NCBI GenBank assembly: GCA_963846925.1
Contig: CAWJXW010000004.1
Location: forward strand, 310,001-374,000
Length of the DNA: 64,000 nt
Source of the DNA: JAQBQB01 sp963846925
Lineage (GTDB): Bacteria > Gemmatimonadota > Gemmatimonadetes > Gemmatimonadales > Gemmatimonadaceae
Direction of reading: 5' to 3'
The notes below the pieces were generated by a model. That model saw nothing but the letters and a program-made list of their open reading frames with translations, did not search any database and was not told where the DNA came from. Positions 29,322 to 37,677 of this stretch are shown in pieces. The position numbers and the translations under genes were made by a program. The first letter of the stretch is position 1. Each line of letters begins with the position of its first letter.

Positions 29322-31070
29322 CTACGGGCGGTTCGACGGCGCCGTGACGCGGGACGTGTCGTTGAAGAAGCGCGCCGCCTTGGGGCAGGTCGTTCCCCAA
29401 CCCTTGTCGTCGAGCGCGTTGCCGCGGCCGCCTGCGCCAGCCGCCCGCCCGCCACCGACACCCAGCAGAGCCGCGGAAAGCTCGGCGCGTCCACTCTGCG
29501 CACCACGCCCGCCGCCCCCGCCCCCACGCCCGCCGCGGCCGGCTGCTACGTCGGCTCGCTCGCGCGTGATGAACGACGGGTCCTCGGACGCGAGATACGC
29601 GAGCATCGCGACGATCGTCGCGTTCCCCTTGAGATCGTCGAACACGATCTTGTCGAAGCTGTCGCGATTGGTGTGGTGCGTGTACGTCCCGTAGTCCCAG
29701 TTGAGCGAGCTGAGTCCGAAGACCGGCGCGCCGTAGCAGTCGAAGGACGCGTTGTCGGTTCCGCCGGTGGCCGGCGCGCCCACGCCGGTGTAGCGAATCT
29801 GCTGCTGAAATTCCTGCGGCAGCTTCGCCAGCCAGGCCTGCATGTGTTCGCCGGCGTTCGGCAGTCCAACGCCCGACGTGCTCTGGATGCGTCCGGTGCC
29901 GTTGTCCTGGTTGAATCCGGCCTGAATCGCCCGCACGATCTCCGGATGGTCGTACGCGTACGCGTGCGATCCGATGAGTCCCTGCTCCTCGCCCGGCCAG
30001 TGGCCGGCCATGATCGTGCGCTTCGGGTGCGGATACGCCGCCTTCAGGATGCGCATCGCCTCCATCATCGTGATCGTGCCGGTGCCGTTGTCGGTCGCCC
30101 CTTGCGAGCCGTCCCACGAGTCGAAGTGCGCCGAGAGCAGGATGTACTCATTCGGCTTCTCGGTTCCCTTGATCACGCCGAACGTATTGTACATCGCGAC
30201 GTCGGGGATCGATTCGGCATCGGCGTTCACGCGCAACTGCGGACCCTGGTGGCGCTCGGTCAGCCGATAGAGAAGGCTGTAGTCCTCGCAGCTCATCGCG
30301 ATGCCGAGCGCGGTCTTGTTCTTGGTGTCGTAGACCGTGTAAGTGCCCCACGCCCCTCCGAGCGCGTTGGCGAAGTTCGACACGATCACGCCGAGCGCGC
30401 CCGCCTTCTCGATGCGCATTCCCAGATTGCCCGTCGGGTTGCCCGCGGTGACCGGGTAGCCGGTGTTGCGAATGCGCGTGTTCCAGTCGTTCACCAAGTT
30501 CACGACGGTCGAGTCCATGCGCGCCTTCGATGCCGGCGTCGCCATCGCCGCCCACTCCTCCTCGGGGCGGCACGTGGGGTAAGCCGGCGAGATGAGCACG
30601 AACTTGCCCTTCGCGTTCGGCAGCCATTTCACGAATTCATTGCTGTCCTTCACCATCGGCAGCACGATGGTCGTGCCGGTCACGTTCCTGCCGCCGGTGC
30701 CCGGGCTGTCGCCGAGGATCGTCGCTTCGAGCGTGCGGACGCGCGGCTTGACGAGGTCGATGTGCGAATAGCCGCGCTTCCAGCCGCGCCACGTGCCGTA
30801 CTTCTCGCGGCGCGTCTCGATTCCCCACACGCGGTACATCTTCATCACCCAGTCGCTCGCCTCGAGTCCCTGCGGCGTTCCGCTGAGGCGCGGGCCGATC
30901 GAGTCGAAGAACGTCTGAGAGAGATCCCACGTGTGGGAGCTGTCCATGCCGAGCGCCCACATGCGGGCGAGCACCGGGTCTGTCGAGACCCCGCCCTGCC
31001 CTCGCGAGGCCGACGGCAACGAGACGAGGGCTGCGCTCAGCGCGACCGACGTGAGCAGTCGAAAGGACAT
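29322..31070 (-). CDS. exported M28-family zinc peptidase
   Basis: 582 residues. A signal peptide (MSFRLLTSVALSAALVSLPSASRGQ) suggests periplasmic or secreted location. A PA-like insert (about 150-290) precedes the M28 core. Zinc and catalytic residues are in LSAHFDSWDGSQGATDNGTG (~316-330), GHWPGEEQGLIGS (~360) and THHTNRDSFDK (~467). An ~85-residue tail holds Gly/Arg runs (AAGRGGRGGGGGG) before CPKAARFFNDTSR. It is most like secreted aminopeptidases; the exact substrate is unknown. It is 25 bp after the FKBP lipoprotein gene on the same strand. Intact. Confidence 0.88.
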   Translation of the reverse strand: MSFRLLTSVALSAALVSLPSASRGQGGVSTDPVLARMWALGMDSSHTWDLSQTFFDSIGPRLSGTPQGLEASDWVMKMYRVWGIETRREKYGTWRGWKRGYSHIDLVKPRVRTLEATILGDSPGTGGRNVTGTTIVLPMVKDSNEFVKWLPNAKGKFVLISPAYPTCRPEEEWAAMATPASKARMDSTVVNLVNDWNTRIRNTGYPVTAGNPTGNLGMRIEKAGALGVIVSNFANALGGAWGTYTVYDTKNKTALGIAMSCEDYSLLYRLTERHQGPQLRVNADAESIPDVAMYNTFGVIKGTEKPNEYILLSAHFDSWDGSQGATDNGTGTITMMEAMRILKAAYPHPKRTIMAGHWPGEEQGLIGSHAYAYDHPEIVRAIQAGFNQDNGTGRIQSTSGVGLPNAGEHMQAWLAKLPQEFQQQIRYTGVGAPATGGTDNASFDCYGAPVFGLSSLNWDYGTYTHHTNRDSFDKIVFDDLKGNATIVAMLAYLASEDPSFITRERADVAAGRGGRGGGGGGRGAQSGRAELSAALLGVGGGRAAGAGGRGNALDDKGWGTTCPKAARFFNDTSRVTAPSNRP

Positions 31071-31095
31071 CGGATTCTCCTGATGAGCGAAATGT

Positions 31096-31561
31096 CTACG
31101 GGATGTCGCTCAGAACGACGTCGAACACGAGTGTCGCGTTGGCCGGAATCGGCGGCTTGGCGAACGAGCCGAACGCAAGCGCGGACGGGACGACGACTAC
31201 CCGCTCTCCGCCGGCCCGCATTCCGACGAGACCGTCCTGCAGACCACGCACGACCTGGCTGAGATCCTGTTGCGCCCCGAGTTGCTGATCCACGATGAGG
31301 CCGTTCTTGAGGAACGTCTGATAGCTGAAGACGACGATTCGCGGTCCCTCGAGCACGGGCCCCGTTCCAACCTTCTCATCCAGATAGTAGTCCCCCAGCG
31401 CCGTCTTCGTCATCTGAGAGATGACGATGGGCGGAGCTGAATCCCGTGAAGGTCTCGGTCGCGGGATCGCTCGGATCGTTCGACACGGAAACGTCGGTCG
31501 TACCGGTATCCAAGCAAGCAACCAGGCCGAGCGCAGCAATCGCAATCACAAAACGTCGCAT
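31096..31561 (-). CDS. FKBP-type peptidyl-prolyl isomerase lipoprotein (one frameshift)
   Basis: A small periplasmic folding helper of about 154 residues. The N-terminus MRRFVIAIAALGLVAC is a lipoprotein signal with lipobox LVAC. After an Asp/Ser/Thr-rich linker comes an FKBP fold: YYLDEKVGTGP, VFSYQTFLKNGLIVDQQ, VVRGLQDGLVGMRAGGERVVVVPSALAFG and ANATLVFDVVL. CCC at 31443-31445 contains one base too many: correction joins TETFT to DSAPPIVISQMTK. The start 31559-31561 opens the lipobox signal. Upstream of the M28 peptidase and downstream of a large lipoprotein peptidase, so perhaps part of one export-oriented operon. Confidence 0.82.
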
Positions 31562-31643
31562 GTCCCTTATCTCGCGTGAGGGGTCTGCTTCTTCCTGAGA
31601 AAACGCGCCTCGCACAGCCGCGCGCGCCGGGAATGGGAACTCC

Positions 31644-33917
31644 TCAGCGCACGCGAACCACCGACAGCTGCATCGTCGGTGGGAGCGGCTGGCCGTTGGA
31701 CGTCACGGTCAGCAATGCATCTTGGCCGCTGGCCACCGAAAAGCGCAAGAACGAAACGCCGTACCCCACCATGCTCAGGCTGACGGGCACGTTGTCCGAC
31801 AGAATGTGGGTCAGCAGCGGGAAGGCCGTGGACACCCCGCCTCCCGTGAGGACGCTCCGAATGTTCCAGGAGGGTTGCTGATATCGGGGATCGACGTTCG
31901 GCGCATTGTCATCCAGAAAGACGGAGGTCGCCCAGTCGTGAAGCAGCGGCGCGGGTGACGTGCCCAGCGCATTGGTGAGGTTCGCCATGCCGCTCGTGTG
32001 CGAGTTCACGAGGTTGAACCAGAACGCGTTCTCCGCGCCGGCCGGAAGGTGGTCGGCCGCATAGCGCAGGAAGTTCCAGATCGCGCCGCGGGTCTGGAGA
32101 TCGTCGTCAGCTGAATTGAAACCGATCGGCGCCTGGGTCTCCGTCGTGCCGAGGTACAGGCTGTAGCGGCGGAAATTGTTGATCGCGAAGACGGAGTAGG
32201 CGTTCGTGAAGATCGGATCGTTGAACCCCGTCGCGTCGAGGTTGGTTCTCGGCGACCGGTTCGCCGAGCGGAAGAAGTTGAGCTCCTCCGCGACATGGGC
32301 GAGCCCCTCGTCGAGCCAGCGCTCCTCGAACGCCGGGCCTACGCCATTCACGTACATGCGGCGCGACGCGTTGATGAGATGCTGGTACTCGTGCGCCACC
32401 GTGCCGTTGGTGAGCGTCAACACCAGGGACTTCGACCGCTTGTTCTGGTTGACGACGCCCCCGGTGTCCGGAACCAGGAGGTAGAACATCTCGGCGAAGT
32501 TGCTGCCGGGGCACGGCCCGGGCGCCGTGGTTTTCGGGTATAGATCCCGCGGGAAGAAAAAGCCGAGTGTCACGCCGAGCGCGCCTGGCGACGTCAGCTC
32601 GTTGACGGCGCGCGTGAAAAACAGAATGACGTGGCCGTTGCCGTCGATGTCCGATGGCGCGCCGAACGCGGCGCGATCGACCGGGTCGACCAGCGTATCG
32701 AACGTCACGGCGATCGACTGGTATTCGGCGTCGCTGAAACCACCCGCCGGGTTACCGGTGTCGGCGACGACAATCGCCTTGTTCGTGACCGCGGCGACGC
32801 GAGCGATGCGCGGCTGCGGATTGTCGCAAAAATCATTAGCGTTCCCGTTCAGCGAGATGAAGTCGCCGACCGCGGGAATCACCGACGTCGTGTTCGCGCG
32901 CGCCGCGTCGAGACTCGCGCGCCAACCGCCGCGCCCGCCGAGCCGGCGCGCCGCTTCCACGCGGGCGCGTTCTCGAAGACGATTCTCGAACGTGTGGTCG
33001 ATGGTGATCGGCGGCTCGTGCGCACGCTCTACCCCGCGCACGGACGCCGCGCTGAACACCTCGGCCGACGGAAGCGACAGTGGAGCGATCCCCTGGCCGC
33101 GCACCTCGAGGATCGCCGTGGCGCTCGCCACGCCGGAGTTGTAGTACGGGATGATCGCGTACTCGGCACCTGGGCTCGAGCCGTGGACGCAGAAGCCGTC
33201 GCCCGACACAGCGGTGATTACCTGGCCGACGGGGATGTCCACCGGAGGCGCCGCGCCAGTGCAGAGCGATTGGCCGACGGCCAGTACGGTGACGAGAACG
33301 CTATCCGACTTGACGCCGGACGTCGCGACGACCCAGGTCGCAGATCCGCGCCGCAGGGCGCGCACGAGGCCCGTGGCGTCGAGGCTGATGAGCGTCGGAT
33401 CGCGCGCAACCAGCACAGGAACTGGAGTGGTTGCGTTGCCGAACATATCGAGGCTCGCCGCCGAAATCCGCGCCGAGTCCACGTTGACGGGCATCCGCAC
33501 GCTCTGCGGCGACAGCGATAAAGTCGCCGTGGGTCCGGGCGTGCCCATCGCGTGGAACGTGACGCTCCCCCCTGCACCGCTGACGCTCGCCGTGATCACG
33601 TTGTCGCCGGCGATCGTGCCCAAGGTCCACGAGGCCGTCGCTTGCCCGTTCGACCCGGTCGTCGCAATACGCGGATTCGTCGAACCGTTGCCGCCCGTCA
33701 CGGCGAAGGCCACCGGCGCTCCGGCGACGGCGCGTCCGGACGCGTCGGTGACGGTGACGACAAGTCCGCCGGGAATGGTCGCACCGACAACCGTGGTGCG
33801 ATTGAGATCCGTCCCCGCCGCGAGATGCGCGGGCGGGCCGCTCGACGGCGACATCGAGTCGCCGCCGCAGGCCAACGCGACCGGGGCGGTCGCGATCAAC
33901 ACCAGCTTCCGAGCCAT
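31644..33917 (-). CDS. lipoprotein with Ig-like repeats and a gluzincin metallopeptidase domain
   Basis: 757 residues. Lipoprotein signal ARKLVLIATAPVALACGG (lipobox ALAC). Residues ~40-130 form an Ig-like domain (VTVTDASGRAVAGAPVAFAVTGGNGS), and ~140-225 a second beta-rich domain of BIG type. The C-terminal half is a metallopeptidase: zinc motif HEYQHLIN near 507 and the downstream glutamate region ERWLDEGLAHVAEEL near 540, the HExxH...E arrangement of gluzincins and close to M30 (hyicolysin-like) enzymes. A long frame upstream of 33917 belongs to other genes, so the lipobox start is used. The cell-surface location is inferred. Specificity unknown. Confidence 0.82.
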   Translation of the reverse strand: MARKLVLIATAPVALACGGDSMSPSSGPPAHLAAGTDLNRTTVVGATIPGGLVVTVTDASGRAVAGAPVAFAVTGGNGSTNPRIATTGSNGQATASWTLGTIAGDNVITASVSGAGGSVTFHAMGTPGPTATLSLSPQSVRMPVNVDSARISAASLDMFGNATTPVPVLVARDPTLISLDATGLVRALRRGSATWVVATSGVKSDSVLVTVLAVGQSLCTGAAPPVDIPVGQVITAVSGDGFCVHGSSPGAEYAIIPYYNSGVASATAILEVRGQGIAPLSLPSAEVFSAASVRGVERAHEPPITIDHTFENRLRERARVEAARRLGGRGGWRASLDAARANTTSVIPAVGDFISLNGNANDFCDNPQPRIARVAAVTNKAIVVADTGNPAGGFSDAEYQSIAVTFDTLVDPVDRAAFGAPSDIDGNGHVILFFTRAVNELTSPGALGVTLGFFFPRDLYPKTTAPGPCPGSNFAEMFYLLVPDTGGVVNQNKRSKSLVLTLTNGTVAHEYQHLINASRRMYVNGVGPAFEERWLDEGLAHVAEELNFFRSANRSPRTNLDATGFNDPIFTNAYSVFAINNFRRYSLYLGTTETQAPIGFNSADDDLQTRGAIWNFLRYAADHLPAGAENAFWFNLVNSHTSGMANLTNALGTSPAPLLHDWATSVFLDDNAPNVDPRYQQPSWNIRSVLTGGGVSTAFPLLTHILSDNVPVSLSMVGYGVSFLRFSVASGQDALLTVTSNGQPLPPTMQLSVVRVR

Positions 33918-33934
33918 CTGCACGATCAACGAAT

Positions 33935-35119
33935 TTATCGGAGGGACCGCGAAGCGACTCGCGCGCATTCCGCCAAGACCGCGGCCCCGACGAAGAGGCA
34001 ATCCTCGGCGGGGGCAAACGTCGGCGAATGCGCCGGAATCACCGCGCCGCCGGGCTCGCGGGCGCCAATGCGGAGGAAGCAACCGGGGATCCGCTCCAGG
34101 TAGTTCGAGAAGTCTTCGCCGGCGAGGTTGAGGAAGCCGAGTGGGACGACGTTGTTCGTTCCGACGACCGCCGACGCTGCCTCGCGTGCCCACCCCGCCT
34201 GCTCCGCAGGATTGACGACTGGCGGCGGTCCGCGATCTATGGTGACACGCGCCTCCGTGCCGAACCCCGAGGCGATCGACTCGGTCACGCGCCTCAGCTC
34301 CTCGTGCATGAGCGCGCGCGAGTCGGAATCGACGGCGCGAATCGTCCCCGTGGCCCGGGCCCGATCCGGAATGATATTGGGTGCCGTCCCCGCGTTGAGC
34401 GTCCCCACGGTGACGACACCCGGCGTTGCCGGATTGAGCCGGCGCGAGACGATCGACTGCAGCGCCGACACCACCGCGGCGAGCGCAACGATCGGATCTC
34501 TCGCCTCGTGGGGGCGCGCAGCGTGTGCCCCTGCCCCGATGATCTCGATCGTGAACGTGTCTGCGGAGGCGGCAAGCGGTCCGTCGTCGGCAACCACTTG
34601 CCCGACGGTGAACCTCCGGTCGACGTGTCCGCCGAAGATCGCGCGCGCGTCGTCGATGGCGCCGCTCTCGAGCACGGCGAGCGCGCCCTGTCCGACCTCC
34701 TCCGCCGGTTGCAGCACTACGAGCACGTCGCCCTCGGCCGGGTCCGCCGCGAGCAGAGCCGCCGCACCGACGGCCCACGATGCATGGATGTCGTGTCCGC
34801 ACGCGTGCATCACACCCGGAACCGTCGACGCGAACGGAAGTCCCGTCGCTTCCTGAATCGGGAGGGCGTCGATGTCTCCGCGCAGCGCGACGACCGGCGC
34901 CGAGCGCGTGCGTCCGGGAACGCGTGCGACAGCGCCGGTCTCGCCAATGCGCCGAACGTCGGACACCCCGACGTCGCCGAGCGCCTCGACCAGGCGCGCC
35001 GTCGTATCTCGCTCGGCGAACGACAGCTCGGGATGACGATGAAGCTCGCGTCGAAGCGTCACGAGGCGATCCCGCAGCTCGGCGGAGAACCGGAGCCCGA
35101 CCGATTCGGGGAAGCTCAT
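33935..35119 (-). CDS. M20-family amidohydrolase (hippurate/N-acyl-amino-acid hydrolase type)
   Basis: 394 residues, cytosolic (no signal). Family motifs: LRRELHRHPELSFAE, LRGDIDALPIQE, PGVMHACGHDIHAS (metal ligands), VLQPAEEVGQGA, AGAHAARPHEARDP (dimer domain) and GEDFSNYLERIPG. It removes acyl or other groups from N-substituted amino acids or related amides; the substrate is not predictable. ATG at 35119 overlaps the upstream GNAT stop (ATGA). 17 bp before the lipoprotein peptidase. Intact. Confidence 0.9.
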   Translation of the reverse strand: MSFPESVGLRFSAELRDRLVTLRRELHRHPELSFAERDTTARLVEALGDVGVSDVRRIGETGAVARVPGRTRSAPVVALRGDIDALPIQEATGLPFASTVPGVMHACGHDIHASWAVGAAALLAADPAEGDVLVVLQPAEEVGQGALAVLESGAIDDARAIFGGHVDRRFTVGQVVADDGPLAASADTFTIEIIGAGAHAARPHEARDPIVALAAVVSALQSIVSRRLNPATPGVVTVGTLNAGTAPNIIPDRARATGTIRAVDSDSRALMHEELRRVTESIASGFGTEARVTIDRGPPPVVNPAEQAGWAREAASAVVGTNNVVPLGFLNLAGEDFSNYLERIPGCFLRIGAREPGGAVIPAHSPTFAPAEDCLFVGAAVLAECARVASRSLR

Positions 35120-35966
35120 CGACTGCCCCCGGAGCCCCGCGCGCCCCGAGAGAGCACGTAGAAACCGCCCCCCTCCCCCCAGACTCGCCGTCGGCCCAGA
35201 GGAACGCGCTCACTGAATAGCCCGACGCGAGCCCCCACTGCATGCCTTCGCGAACGGACAGGCGCCAACGTTCCGCTTCGCCGGGATTGGTCAACAACAA
35301 CGTTTCTCCATCGGCCGGGACCTCGACGCGAACGCAGTGTGGAAGGATGGTCGCACCGGTGACTTCGGCGATCCACTCGGACGTGACAACCGGCGACTGA
35401 CAACAATCGAGCGACGCCAATGCGCGTTCCGACTCGCTGAGGCGCTCGGCGATCTCGTCGTCGCGCGTCGGCCACGCCACGATGAGACGATCCGTCGGGA
35501 CGCCGCCGTGGAGGGTGGCGTCCGTGATGCCGTACATATCCACGACGTACTCGCTCGCGCGCACTCCGAGCTTGTTCAGGTTGAGGTGCGCGTTTCGGCC
35601 GACGAGCGGATCGAACGTCCAATAGATGACGTCACCGCCGAGCTCGCGAACGACCTTTCGCTGCTCCTCCTTGAGGCGGCGTCCGACGCCGATGTTCCGA
35701 GCCTCTGGGCGTACGGCGAGCATGTCGGACCAGTGGACGATGCGCCCTCGCTCGACGCCGGTGAGCCCGAAGACGAATCCGACGAGGTTCCGGTCCGGCC
35801 CGAAAGCGCCGAGGACCACGCCGCCCACCCGCTGAGCGACTTTCAGGACGCTTGGGGGGACGACGTCGCTGAAACCCTCGCCCCAGGTCTCGCACTGTAG
35901 GTCGACGCACGCCTGAAACTCATTTAGCCCGTCGAGCGAGCGAATCTCGATCGTCTCTGGATCCAT
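35116..35966 (-). CDS. GNAT-superfamily acetyltransferase (one frameshift)
   Basis: About 283 residues of a predicted GNAT protein like COG3375. Acetyl-CoA-binding region: WSDMLAVRPEARNIGVGRRLKEEQR (motif A). Family stretches FEACVDLQ-like FQACVDLQCETWGE and YWTFDPLVGRNAHLNLNKLG follow. The frame is lost in the G-rich tract 35168-35182 (a base missing); the other frame ends GGFYVLSRGARGSGGSR and stops at 35116, overlapping the M20 start. ATG at 35966. Its acceptor is unknown; the coupling to an amidohydrolase suggests related N-acyl chemistry, which is inference. Confidence 0.8.
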
Positions 35967-36030
35967 GCGTCGGCGGGGGGTGGGGCGCGACGGTGAAACG
36001 TAGGGCCCGTGAATCGTCCTCTCAAGCAGA

Positions 36031-37677
36031 ATGACCACGATTGGTACGATTGGACGCCCCCCCTTGTCCGCCGCGCGCGCGTGGACGGCCCTCTCGTGGA
36101 CCATGGTCCTCGCCGGCGCACTCGCCGTGGCATCGACGGCGCGCGTGTTCAGTGGTACGGTCGACGAGCCGGCGCACCTTGCCGCCGGAATGCAGTGGTT
36201 GACCACCGGCCAGTATTCGTACGACCTGCAGCATCCGCCGCTCGGCAGAATCGCCGCCGCGATGGGCCCGTACGTCCACGGGGTGCGGTCCGCGGGCGAG
36301 CCGGCCATCTACGATGAAGGCGCGAAGATCCTCGGCACCGGCGCGCGCTATTCCGCAGATGCTGGCCAGCGCGCGACACGGGGAGCTCGTCTTCTTCGTC
36401 TTGCTCGCGCTCGTGGTCTGGTTTTGGGCGAAGAGCATCTTGGGGAACGCCGGCGCGGCCGTCGCGACGCTCCTGCTCGTCGCCAATCCCAACATTCTCG
36501 CTCACGCCGGTCTCGCGACGACGGACATCGCGTGCACCGCCACCACCACGCTCGCCCTGTTTCTCGCCGTGCGATGGGTGGAGTCGCCGACGATGGGTCG
36601 CGCGCTGTCGTTCGGCGCGGGCGCCGCGCTCGCCGTCGGCAGCAGGTTGTCCGCCCTGGCGTTCGTGGGCGGGGCGTTGGTCGTGTCTTACGCGCTGTAC
36701 GCATGGGTCTCGCGGCGCGCGACGATACGAGCGAGGCCGCGAATCACCACGAGTGAGCGCGCAGTTGGGCGCGAGCGCGTTGCTCTTCGTCTTGACGATC
36801 TGGGCGATCTACAGATTCGCGATCGGGCCGATGCATCCCGGCGGTGCCAGCGTCCCTGCGCCGGCATTCCTCTCGGGTGTGGACACGTTCCTGCTGCACG
36901 GGAGCTCGGGCCACCCGAGCTTTCTCCTGGGCACGCCGGCGAATCGCGGTTGGTGGTACTACTTCCCCGTCGCGCTCGCGGTGAAGACACCGATTCCGCT
37001 GCTGCTGTTGTCGATCGTCGGCGCGGTGGTCGCATTCGCGGACGTGAAGATGCGGCGAGACTGGCGCACGGCCGTTCCAGTCGCGGCGGCGCTCACGATG
37101 TTGGTCATCAGCACTACCGTGCGCGTGGACCTCGGCGTTCGCCTGATACTGCCGATGTATCCGCTGCTGGCGATCGCGGCCGCGCAGGGGGCGATGCGAC
37201 TCTGGTCCGAGAGATCCTCGTTCGCCCCTCGTGCGGCAGTCGGCGCGCTGCTCGCCTGGTCGCTGCTGATCGTGGTACGCGCGCACCCCGATCACCTGGC
37301 GTACTTCAACGCGTTGGCCGGCGACCACCCCGAGCACGTTCTGGTGGACAGCAACTTGGACTGGGGCCAGGACCTCTATCGGCTTCGCGACACGATCGTT
37401 GCTCGAGGCATCCGCGATACGGTGCGTGTCGCTTACTTCGGCACGGCCGACGTCGCGGCCGCCGGAGTGCCGAACGCGCGCGAGCTGGGGCTCCACGAGC
37501 GCGCGACGGGCTGGATCGCGGCGAGCGAGACGTACCTCGCCGGCGAGTGGGTCGGCCAGCGCCTACGACTGGCTGCTCGACTACCCGCCGGTGGCGCGCG
37601 TCGGGCCGTCGATGCGCTTGTGGTACATCCCGCCCGCCGTCGTCACCACGGATTCGTCGCGGCGCTCAGCCCGATGA
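36031..37677 (+). CDS. multi-spanning membrane glycosyltransferase, GT-C/ArnT-like (three frameshifts)
   Basis: Reconstructed length ~547 residues. Early part: VFSGTVDEPAHLAAGMQW and YSYDLQHPPLGRIAAAMGP, the acidic and HPPL motifs of dolichyl/undecaprenyl-phosphate-sugar transferases. The middle has about ten hydrophobic segments. The C-terminal loop reads DSNLDWGQDLYRLRD and YDWLLDYPPVARVGPSMRLWY. Frame breaks, each one extra base: 36349-36352, about 36710-36750, and 37561-37563. It probably moves a sugar from a lipid carrier to a periplasmic acceptor. Its last 35 bases overlap the 3' end of the convergent TonB receptor gene. Upstream gap to GNAT is 64 bp, divergent. Confidence 0.8.

Noticed and set aside
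31644..36308. Apparent 1,554-residue polyprotein
   Set aside because: It joins the GNAT, M20-antiframe and lipoprotein frames through a frameshift. Separate genes with proper starts and overlaps explain the region.
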